Source: Pseudomonas abietaniphila
GTDB lineage: Bacteria > Pseudomonadota > Gammaproteobacteria > Pseudomonadales > Pseudomonadaceae
Length of the DNA stretch: 64,000 nucleotides
NCBI RefSeq assembly: GCF_900100795.1
Contig: NZ_FNCO01000003.1
Span: forward strand, 186,001-250,000
Reading direction: 5' to 3'
In this document: piece by piece, positions 7,334-15,273 of the stretch
How positions within the stretch are numbered: position 1 is the first letter of the stretch
Layout of the letters: each line of letters begins with the position of its first letter
The notes under the pieces: model-generated
The model's database searches: none
The model's input: only the letters and a program-made list of their open reading frames with translations
Told to the model about the DNA's origin: nothing
Position numbers and translations under genes: made by a program

Positions 7334-10027
7334 TCAGAGCTGCGGCCCGCGTGGATAGCGCCGCAAGGCGTTGATCAGGTCTTCGCCCGGGATGGGTTTG
7401 TCGAACAGATAACCCTGGCCTACGTCGCAGCGGTGGCGACGCAGAAACGCCAGTTGCTCGGCGGTCTCGATGCCTTCCGCGACCACCGTCAGCTTGAGGT
7501 TGTGCGCCATGGCGATGACCGCCGAGGTGATTTCCATGTCGTCCTGATCGTCTGGAATGTCGCGGATGAAGCTGCGGTCGATCTTGATCACGTCGATCGG
7601 GAATTTCTTCAGGTAGCTGAAGGAAGAGTAACCGGTGCCGAAGTCGTCCATCGCCAGCGTCAGGCCGAGAGTCTTCAGGGATTCCAGTTGCAGGCGCGTA
7701 TCTTCGGTGGCTTCCAGCAGCAAGCCTTCAGTGAGCTCCAGCTCCAGCAGCGACGGGTCGAGCTGTTCTTCGCGCAAGATGTTGGCGAGCGAGGTCACCA
7801 GTTCCGGGTCGGAGAACTGTTTGGGCGAGACGTTGATCGCCACGTGCAGCTTGCCGTAACCGGCAGCGGTGAGTTGCTTGCTCATGCGGCAGGACTGGCG
7901 CGCGACCCATTTGCCGATCGGAATGATCAGGCCGGTCTCCTCGGCGACGCTGATGAACTGGTCCGGTCGGATCATGCCCTTTTCCGGATGGTTCCAGCGC
8001 AACAACGCTTCCATGCCCAACAAGCGCCCGGTGCGCAGGCACAGCTTGGGCTGATAGAAGACTTCCAGCTCGTTTTGCGTCAGGGCGCGCCGCAGGTTGT
8101 TTTCGACGAACAGCTTGTAGCTGGCCTCGGCGTTGAGCGCTTCGGTGAACACCTGGACCTGATGCTTGCCGTTGGCCTTGGCCTTGTGCAGCGCCAGACC
8201 GGCGTTCTTCATCAGGGTTTGCGGGTCACGACCGTGCAGGGGCGCGCAGGCCAGGCCGACGGAGCCCGTCACGCTGATCAGCTGGTTATCGACGAACATG
8301 GGCTTGTCCAGCGTCGTCAGCACCTGACTGGCGATACGTTGACCGTCCTCGGGACCGGTGTCGTCGAGCAGCACGGCGAACTCGTTACTGGCAAAGCGCG
8401 CGAGAATCCCGGTCGGGCTCAGGCTGTTGCGCAGACGCCGCGCGAGGCTGATCAGCAACTTGTCACCGGTCTGGTGACCGAGGCTGTCGTTGATGCGCTT
8501 GAAGTTGTCGATGTCCACCAGCAGCAGGCTGATCGGCGTTTCGATGTCCCGGGCAAAGTGCTCGTCGAGGGTGCGGATGAACGCCGGACGGTTGCCCAGA
8601 TTGGTCAGGTTGTCGGTGTACGCCAGGCGCTCGATCCGCTGCTGGGAGAGCTTGGCCTGGGTAATGTCTTCGTAGATGCCGATGTAATGGGTCAGCTCGC
8701 GGTTGTCGCCATAGACTTTGGAAATCGACAATTGGCCCCAGTACGGTTCGAGGTTCTTGCGACGGCTCTTGAATTCGCCCTGCCAGCTGTTGCCGCTTAC
8801 CAGGCTTGAATTGGCGTCCAGCAACAGCGAGTTGAGATTTTCCAGCGCGGGGAGTTCCGACAGGCGATGGCCATGGACTTCATCCGCGGTGTACTGGGTG
8901 ATCTCGGTGAAACTTGGGTTGACGTACTCGACCACGCCGTCGCAATTGACCAGCAAAAACGCATTGGCGCTCTGCTCCACGGCACGCTGGAACAGGTGCA
9001 GTGCGTTGGTGGCGGTGCGACGATTGTGGTTGTTGATCGCCTGCGCGAACTGGTCGGCCAGCTCGCCCGCAAAGGCGATCTCGTCGGACTGCCAGTCGCG
9101 CGCCGTGCCGGTCTGTTCCAGGCACAACACGCCCACGACGTGGCCGTCGATGCGTATGCTGGCGTCCAGAATCGCGTTGATGTCACGCGGCCCGAGGCTT
9201 TCGGCCAGCTCACGGGTGCGCGGGTCGAGCTGCACGTCATTGGCGTCGATGGCACGACTGGTGTGCAGCGCTTCCAGATAGCTGGGGTAGCGACTGATGT
9301 CGATGGCGGCGGGTTTGAAGTAACCGTCGATGTCCCGGCGATACTCGGCGATGGGCTCGAGTGTCTGGCCGTTGAGGTTCCAGATGGCCGCGCGATCAAT
9401 GTCGTAGATCTCGCAAGCGCTCTTGGTGATCAGCTCGGCGGCTTCCTGCAAGGAGTTGCTGGAGCTGTAGCGATGGCGCGCCAGGCGCAGGATCAAGCTC
9501 TGCTGCGCGCGAACCCGTTCAAGGTGCTGCAGCTGTTCGTGTTGAGCGCGCTGATTCAGCTCCAGGGCGATCTGCAGGCGCGAGTTCTGAACTTCCAGAT
9601 CCGGGCTGAACGCCAGCTCACTGGCGTCGAACACCTCATCCACCACCATCAGATAGCCGCGCAGCAGGTGACGGTTGTGCTGCTTGTAGCCTTCTCCGAT
9701 CTCAAGCAGGCCCAGCGGGCCGCGAGTCGTGTGAAGGGTGTAGCGGATGACGTAATGCGAGTTGCTGGCCAGTTGCATCTGTACGGCATCGTGCAAATGG
9801 TAGCGAGCCTCCGGTTCCATCAGGCTGGCATAAGGCGCGCCGATGAGGGCGCACAGCTCCATGGCCGGCATGTCGAACTGCTTTTCGCAGTTGGGATCCA
9901 GGTACAGCATCGCCCAGCTGGGTTCATTCAGCCGCTCGAAACGCAGCATGCCGAGCCGCGAGGGCACCGGCAATTGCGTCACGACCTCGGCTGCCGATCG
10001 GGCGGCAGCATCAGGTTGGCTTTTCAT
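7334..10027 (-). CDS. dipA: PAS/GAF-GGDEF-EAL c-di-GMP phosphodiesterase DipA
   Basis: Multidomain signalling protein, 897 aa from this start. In order: an N-terminal PAS-like region, a GAF-like domain (about residues 190-350), a PAS domain (about 350-460), a GGDEF domain and an EAL domain. The GGDEF site is degenerate, reading ASNEF at 546-550, so cyclase activity is unlikely. The EAL domain keeps E673-A-L, NVSPKQF, ELTEG, DDFGTGYSS, KIDRSF, AEGIET and QGYLF, so it should hydrolyse c-di-GMP. The ASNEF variant plus position between aceF and msrA matches P. aeruginosa DipA, needed for biofilm dispersion. Neither possible start (10027, or 10075 giving 913 aa) has a clear ribosome site. Confidence 0.92.
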   Translation of the reverse strand: MKSQPDAAARSAAEVVTQLPVPSRLGMLRFERLNEPSWAMLYLDPNCEKQFDMPAMELCALIGAPYASLMEPEARYHLHDAVQMQLASNSHYVIRYTLHTTRGPLGLLEIGEGYKQHNRHLLRGYLMVVDEVFDASELAFSPDLEVQNSRLQIALELNQRAQHEQLQHLERVRAQQSLILRLARHRYSSSNSLQEAAELITKSACEIYDIDRAAIWNLNGQTLEPIAEYRRDIDGYFKPAAIDISRYPSYLEALHTSRAIDANDVQLDPRTRELAESLGPRDINAILDASIRIDGHVVGVLCLEQTGTARDWQSDEIAFAGELADQFAQAINNHNRRTATNALHLFQRAVEQSANAFLLVNCDGVVEYVNPSFTEITQYTADEVHGHRLSELPALENLNSLLLDANSSLVSGNSWQGEFKSRRKNLEPYWGQLSISKVYGDNRELTHYIGIYEDITQAKLSQQRIERLAYTDNLTNLGNRPAFIRTLDEHFARDIETPISLLLVDIDNFKRINDSLGHQTGDKLLISLARRLRNSLSPTGILARFASNEFAVLLDDTGPEDGQRIASQVLTTLDKPMFVDNQLISVTGSVGLACAPLHGRDPQTLMKNAGLALHKAKANGKHQVQVFTEALNAEASYKLFVENNLRRALTQNELEVFYQPKLCLRTGRLLGMEALLRWNHPEKGMIRPDQFISVAEETGLIIPIGKWVARQSCRMSKQLTAAGYGKLHVAINVSPKQFSDPELVTSLANILREEQLDPSLLELELTEGLLLEATEDTRLQLESLKTLGLTLAMDDFGTGYSSFSYLKKFPIDVIKIDRSFIRDIPDDQDDMEITSAVIAMAHNLKLTVVAEGIETAEQLAFLRRHRCDVGQGYLFDKPIPGEDLINALRRYPRGPQL

Positions 10028-10332
10028 GAAGGAACTCGCTTTAAGAGTACTGTCGCGGATGGGCAAGGAGCCCATCGTTAAATCGCGTGTCGCAAGGTTG
10101 CATCATGGCGAACGGGCTGACAAGTGAGCGCGATGGCTTAGTGCTATAAATCTGTCGGCAAATCGGGGATTAACTAAAGGTTGTTGGTCGGATTTGTCGG
10201 GAAAGGCCGGTAAGTGCCTGATTTTGGTGCTCACGGTTGGCGCTTTTGTTGCGGATGTCCCTTCGTTAGAGAGTTGTTGTAGTGATCGTTCCCAGCCCCA
10301 ACACCAACACCAACCCCCAAAAACCTGCGCCC

Positions 10333-10359
10333 AAAAAAAGCCCCGCCAAATGGGCGGGG
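10333..10359 (-). terminator. intrinsic terminator downstream of aceF
   Basis: On the minus strand a perfect 7-bp stem CCCCGCC/GGCGGGG (10353-10359 with 10341-10347) is followed by a G-C closing base and seven T (10339-10333). With the hairpin at 10395-10420 it isolates aceEF from dipA. The rest of 10028-10330 is probably the dipA promoter; I see no gene there. Confidence 0.8.
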
Positions 10360-10394
10360 TTGAGGTACGAGCGTGGCAGCTCGAAAAACAGCGA

Positions 10395-10420
10395 AGGCCC
10401 GTTTCATGGGAAACGGGCCT
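10395..10420 (-). terminator. first terminator hairpin after aceF
   Basis: A perfect 10-bp inverted repeat (AGGCCCGTTT at 10395-10404 and its complement at 10411-10420), loop six bases, nine bases after the aceF stop. A five-T run follows a few bases later on the minus strand. Confidence 0.7.
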
Positions 10421-10428
10421 TGTACGGC

Positions 10429-12087
10429 TTACAGCAGAATCGTACGGATATCCGCCAGCAAATCGCTCAGACGCTTGGTGAAGCGAGCCGCTGCAGCGCC
10501 GTTGATCACACGGTGATCGTAGGAGAGTGACAACGGCAGCATCAGGCGTGGCTGGAAAGCCTTGCCGTCCCAGACCGGTTGCATGGTGGCCTTGGACACA
10601 CCCAGGATCGCCACTTCAGGCGCGTTGACGATCGGCGTGAAGCCGGTGCCGCCAATGTGACCCAGGCTGGAGATCGTGAAGCAGGCACCTTGCATGTCGT
10701 TGGCCGACAGCTTTTTGCTGCGTGCTTTCTCAGCCAGCTCGGCGGCTTCGGCAGCCAGTTGCAGCAGGCTCTTCTGGTCGACGTTCTTGATCACTGGGAC
10801 CAACAGGCCGTCCGGCGTGTCCACGGCGAAACCGATGTTGACGTATTTCTTGCGGATGATTGCCTTGCCGCTGGGTGCCAGCGAGCTGTTGAAGTCCGGC
10901 AGCTCCTTGAGCAGGTGCGCGCAGGACTTGAGCAGCAGAGGCAATACGGTCAGCTTCACGCCCGCTTTTTCGGCAACGGCTTTCTGCGCAACGCGGAAAG
11001 CTTCCAGGTCGGTGATGTCGGCCTGATCGAACTGAGTGACGTGCGGGATATTCAGCCAGCTGCGGTGCAGACCGGTTGCGCCCAGTTGCATCAGGCGAGT
11101 CATCGGCACTTCTTCGATTTCGCCGAAGCGGCTGAAATCGACTTCCGGAATCGGAGGAATGCCCATGCCGCCGGCAGCGCCGCCAGCAGCCGGTGCATCT
11201 TTGGCTTTGGTCATGATGGATTTGACGTAAACCTGCACGTCTTCCTTCAGGACGCGGCCATGTGGGCCGGTCGCCGTCACAGCGCTCAGCTCGACGCCGA
11301 ATTCACGAGCCAGCTGACGAACAGCCGGGCCTGCGTGAACCTTGGCACCGTCTTTGGCAGGAGCGGCTGCAGGCGCAGGGGCCGCTTCGGCTTTCGGCGC
11401 AGGTGCAGCGGCTGGCGCTGCTGCAGGCGCGTCAGCCTTGGCCGGAGCCGGGGCAGCTGCCTGAGCAGGCGCGGCGGCAGGTGCAGCACCGGCCACTTTC
11501 AGTTTCAGGATCAGGTCGCCAGTGCCGACTTCGTCTTCGACCTTGACGCTGATGCTCTCGACAACGCCAGCGGCTGGAGAAGGAATCTCCATCGAGGCTT
11601 TGTCGGACTCCAGCGTGATCAGGGACTGGTCAGCTTCGATGCTGTCGCCCACCTTGACCAGCAGTTCGATGATGCGAGCTTTGCCCGACGAACCGATGTC
11701 AGGCACATGGATGTCCTGAACGGCGGCTTCGGCAGCAGGGGCTGGCGCGGCGGCAGGTGCAGGCGCTGCCTCAGCCGGTTTTTCAGCAGCAGGTGCTGGA
11801 GCCGCTGCGGCGGGCTCGGCAGCAGCTTCGGCAGCAGGAGCAGCGGCAGACTCACCTTCCACTTCCAGCTCGAGCAGCTCGTCGCCTTCTTTCAGGCGGT
11901 CGCCGATTTTCACTTTCAGGCTTTTGACAACACCGGCCTTCGGCGCAGGGATTTCCATGCTCGCCTTATCCGACTCAAGGGTCAGCAGGCTCTGATCGGC
12001 TTCGATGCGATCGCCAACCTTGACGAACAACTCAATGACTTCACCGTCACCGCTGCCGATGTCGGGTACACGAATTAACTCACTCAC
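10429..12087 (-). CDS. aceF: pyruvate dehydrogenase E2, dihydrolipoamide acetyltransferase
   Basis: Core acetyltransferase of the pyruvate dehydrogenase complex, 552 aa. Two lipoyl domains (about residues 2-75 and 120-193, each with the ESDKASME lysine site) are joined by Ala/Pro-rich linkers; then come an E3/E1-binding domain (VRQLAREFGVEL, GRVLKEDV) and the catalytic domain with the DHRVINGA active site. The start is GTG at 12087 with AAGGAG seven bases upstream; the longer frame to 12162 has no such site. It lies 150 bases downstream of aceE on the same strand. Confidence 0.96.
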   Translation of the reverse strand: MSELIRVPDIGSGDGEVIELFVKVGDRIEADQSLLTLESDKASMEIPAPKAGVVKSLKVKIGDRLKEGDELLELEVEGESAAAPAAEAAAEPAAAAPAPAAEKPAEAAPAPAAAPAPAAEAAVQDIHVPDIGSSGKARIIELLVKVGDSIEADQSLITLESDKASMEIPSPAAGVVESISVKVEDEVGTGDLILKLKVAGAAPAAAPAQAAAPAPAKADAPAAAPAAAPAPKAEAAPAPAAAPAKDGAKVHAGPAVRQLAREFGVELSAVTATGPHGRVLKEDVQVYVKSIMTKAKDAPAAGGAAGGMGIPPIPEVDFSRFGEIEEVPMTRLMQLGATGLHRSWLNIPHVTQFDQADITDLEAFRVAQKAVAEKAGVKLTVLPLLLKSCAHLLKELPDFNSSLAPSGKAIIRKKYVNIGFAVDTPDGLLVPVIKNVDQKSLLQLAAEAAELAEKARSKKLSANDMQGACFTISSLGHIGGTGFTPIVNAPEVAILGVSKATMQPVWDGKAFQPRLMLPLSLSYDHRVINGAAAARFTKRLSDLLADIRTILL

Positions 12088-12237
12088 AATGTCTCTCCTT
12101 AGGAGAACCTGTTCACTCGACTGCGCTGCCGGGAGTGCGACAAAACAGCCTCGGATGCTCATTTACCGGAGTAAATTCCGCATCCTCGGCTGTCGTGCGC
12201 AATGTTGCAGCGCGCTTTGCGATCGTTAACGCAGGCC

Positions 12238-14886
12238 TTAGCAGTCCAGCGGGTTGCGTTTATCCGGGTCGATGCCGAACTTGGTGATGGCTTCCGCCAC
12301 GACTTTCGGTTCGATGTCGCCACGGTCGGCCAGGGCTTCCAGAGCTGCCAGCACCACGAAGTGACGGTCGACTTCGAAGAAGTGACGCAGCTTCTTGCGG
12401 CTGTCGCTGCGGCCGTAGCCGTCAGTGCCCAGGACTTTGTATTCCTTGGTCGGAACCCACTGACGGATCTGGTCAGCGAACAGTTTCATGTAGTCGGTCG
12501 AAGCGATCACCGGACCTTTACGGCCGTTGAGGCACTCTTCAACGTAGCTCACCTGTGGCTTCTGGCCCGGCTTCAAACGGTTGGCACGCTCAACGGCCAG
12601 GCCGTTGCGACGCAGTTCGTTGAAGCTGGTAACGCTCCAGACATCGGCGCCGATGTTGAACTGCTCACGCAGGATCTTCGCCGCTTCGCGCACTTCGTTG
12701 AGGATGGTGCCCGAACCCATCAGTTGAACGTGATGAGCCGCTTCGCGCTTGTCTTCCTCAAGCAGGTACATGCCCTTGATGATGCCGTCTTCGACCCCGG
12801 CCGGCATGGCTGGCTGGTGGTAGTTCTCGTTCATCACGGTGATGTAGTAATAGACGTTTTCCTGCAACGTCATCATCCGGTGCGTGCCTTCGTGCATGAT
12901 CACCGCCAGCTCGTAGGCATAGGCAGGGTCATAGCTGCGCACGTTCGGGATGGTCGAGGCCAGGATGTGGCTGTGACCGTCTTCGTGTTGCAGGCCTTCA
13001 CCGTTGAGCGTGGTACGCCCGGAGGTGCCGCCCAGCAGGAAGCCGCGAGTCTGTGCATCGCCAGCAGCCCAGGCCAGGTCGCCGATACGCTGGAAGCCGA
13101 ACATCGAGTAGAAGATGTAGACCGGCAGCATCGGGGTGTTGTAGTTGCTGTAGGCGGTACCGGCAGCGATGAACGAGGAGAACGCGCCTGCCTCGTTGAG
13201 GCCTTCCTGCAGGATCTGGCCGTCTTTCTCTTCGCGGTAGTACATCACCTGATCGCGGTCGACTGGCTCGTAAAGCTGGCCGACTGGCGAGTAGATACCC
13301 AGCTGACGGAACATGCCTTCCATACCGAAGGTACGCGCTTCGTCGGCGAGGATCGGAACGATGCGCTTGCCCAGTTCCTTGTCTTTCACCATCGAGGCGA
13401 GGATACGACCGAACGCCATGGTGGTGGAGATTTCACGGTCGCCCGAACCGTCCAGAATGGACTTGAGGGTGTCCAGTGGCGGAGTCGGGATGCTGGTGTT
13501 GCCACGGTTGCGCTGCGGCAGGGAGCCACCGAGCTTCTCACGGCATTTGCGCAGGTATTTCATTTCCGCGCTGTCTTCGGCCGGACGATAGAACGGCAGC
13601 GATTCGAGCTCGGAATCGTTCAGCGGAATGTCGAAGCGGTCACGGAATTTCTTCAGCGACTCGATATCGACCTTCTTGGTGTTGTGCGCGGTGTTTTTCG
13701 CTTCGCCTGCACCGGTACCGTAACCTTTGATGGTCTTGGCCAGGATGACGGTTGGCTGGCCTTTGTGGTTGACCGCCTGGTGGTACGCCGCGTAGACCTT
13801 GTACGGGTCGTGGCCGCCACGGTTGAGTTTCCAGATCTCGTCGTCGGACAGGTTCTCGACGCGCTTGAGCAGCTCTGGATCGTCGCCGAAGAAGTGCTTA
13901 CGGACGTAGGCGCCGTCTTTGGCCTTGTAGTTCTGGTACTCGCCGTCGATGGCTTTGTCCATGCGACGCTGCATGAGGCCGTCTTCGTCCTGAGCGAACA
14001 GTGGGTCCCACATGCGGCCCCAGATGACCTTGTTGACGTTCCAGGCAGCGCCGCGGAATACGCCTTCGAGTTCCTGGATGATCTTGGCGTTACCGCGAAC
14101 CGGGCCGTCGAGGCGCTGCAGGTTGCAGTTGATGACAAAGATCAGGTTGTCGAGGTTTTCACGACCGGCCAGGGAAATGGCGCCCAGGGTTTCCGGCTCG
14201 TCGCACTCACCGTCACCGATGAAGCACCAGACTTTCTGCTTGCCAGCCGGGATGAAACCACGGTTTTCCAGGTACTTCATGAAGCGCGCCTGGTAGATCG
14301 CAGTAATCGGGCCCAGGCCCATGGAAACGGTAGGGAACTGCCAGAAGTCCGGCATCAGGTGAGGGTGCGGGTACGACGACAGGCCGCCGCCATCCACTTC
14401 CTGACGGAACTTGAGCATCTGCTCTTCGCTCAAGCGACCTTCAAGGAAGGCGCGAGCGTAGATGCCCGGAGAAGCGTGACCTTGATAGTAGATCAGGTCG
14501 CCGCCGTGTTCTTCGGTCGGGGCCTGGAAGAAGTAGTTGAAGCCGATGTCATACAGCGTGGCGCTGGACGCGAACGTGGAGATGTGGCCGCCCAGATCAG
14601 GGTCTTGCATGTTGGCGCGCATGACCATCGCCAGTGCGTTCCAGCGAACGATCGAACGGATGCGGCGTTCCATGAACAGGTCGCCGGGCATGCGTGCTTC
14701 GCGGGTAACAGGGATGGTGTTGCGGTAAGGCGTGGTGATGGAGTACGGCAGCTGGGTACCACTTCGTGTGGCCAGCTCGCCCATACGGGTCATCAGGTAA
14801 TGAGCACGGTCTTCGCCTTCTTTGTCGAGAACCGATTCCAGGGCGTCCAGCCATTCCTGGGTTTCGACGGGATCGAGGTCTTGCAT
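12238..14886 (-). CDS. aceE: pyruvate dehydrogenase E1 component, homodimeric type
   Basis: Thiamine-diphosphate-dependent decarboxylase that feeds acetyl groups to AceF; 882 aa, full length. The ThDP-binding block GDGECDEPE is visible, followed by the expected E1 blocks (KTIKGYGTGAGEAKNTAHN; EDGHSHILAST). The ATG at 14886 has GGAG at good spacing. It heads the aceEF operon; the promoter region shared with glnE contains paired palindromes at 15001-15066. Confidence 0.97.
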   Translation of the reverse strand: MQDLDPVETQEWLDALESVLDKEGEDRAHYLMTRMGELATRSGTQLPYSITTPYRNTIPVTREARMPGDLFMERRIRSIVRWNALAMVMRANMQDPDLGGHISTFASSATLYDIGFNYFFQAPTEEHGGDLIYYQGHASPGIYARAFLEGRLSEEQMLKFRQEVDGGGLSSYPHPHLMPDFWQFPTVSMGLGPITAIYQARFMKYLENRGFIPAGKQKVWCFIGDGECDEPETLGAISLAGRENLDNLIFVINCNLQRLDGPVRGNAKIIQELEGVFRGAAWNVNKVIWGRMWDPLFAQDEDGLMQRRMDKAIDGEYQNYKAKDGAYVRKHFFGDDPELLKRVENLSDDEIWKLNRGGHDPYKVYAAYHQAVNHKGQPTVILAKTIKGYGTGAGEAKNTAHNTKKVDIESLKKFRDRFDIPLNDSELESLPFYRPAEDSAEMKYLRKCREKLGGSLPQRNRGNTSIPTPPLDTLKSILDGSGDREISTTMAFGRILASMVKDKELGKRIVPILADEARTFGMEGMFRQLGIYSPVGQLYEPVDRDQVMYYREEKDGQILQEGLNEAGAFSSFIAAGTAYSNYNTPMLPVYIFYSMFGFQRIGDLAWAAGDAQTRGFLLGGTSGRTTLNGEGLQHEDGHSHILASTIPNVRSYDPAYAYELAVIMHEGTHRMMTLQENVYYYITVMNENYHQPAMPAGVEDGIIKGMYLLEEDKREAAHHVQLMGSGTILNEVREAAKILREQFNIGADVWSVTSFNELRRNGLAVERANRLKPGQKPQVSYVEECLNGRKGPVIASTDYMKLFADQIRQWVPTKEYKVLGTDGYGRSDSRKKLRHFFEVDRHFVVLAALEALADRGDIEPKVVAEAITKFGIDPDKRNPLDC

Positions 14887-15000
14887 GGCTTGCTCCAGGG
14901 CGGAAAGGCTTCCAGAATCGGTTGCCTGAGTTTGTTGCGACTGGCCTTGTGGGCAGACGACGTAAAAATTCTTGGATGGCCGGAGTTGTACCCGGCGTTG

Positions 15001-15066
15001 TGTAGTTTTACTACAAATCTTTGGCCGTTTCAGCTTTTTGACTTGTATATACAGTAGTAAAACTAC
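15001..15066. promoter_or_regulatory. pair of palindromic operator-like boxes between aceE and glnE
   Basis: GTAGTTTTACTAC (15002-15014) and GTAGTAAAACTAC (15054-15066) are exact reverse complements of each other, and each has GTAG/CTAC dyad symmetry. Their centres are 52 bases apart, close to five helical turns. They lie 115-180 bases before aceE and 208-272 before glnE. A repressor controlling pyruvate dehydrogenase is the likeliest reader. The rest of this 387-base gap is promoter sequence without a gene. Confidence 0.6.
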
Positions 15067-15273
15067 AGGTGAACGATGTTTTCGCTCGGGTCATGCGGTG
15101 AAACAAATCGCTAATGTTGGTTGAAATAACAAACAGATCAAGTGAAAGCTGATCCTGGCAACCAAAAATAATGAAGCGCTAGCAATTTTTAACCTTTGTT
15201 CGACAGTCCTGTCCGTATCGTGTGTACAACCTCCACGGCGGGTAGTCTTTTGAACGCCGACCAAGGATAGACC

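Noticed and set aside
12202..15057. Long open frame (951 codons) antisense to aceE, and a 499-codon one antisense to aceF
   Set aside because: They mirror strongly coding GC-rich genes, have low-complexity translated sequence without domains, and lack ribosome sites. Antisense open frames are expected at this GC content.
15001..15066. Assignment of the aceE boxes to HexR or PdhR
   Set aside because: The match to the consensus sites I remember is only partial, so the regulator is left unnamed.
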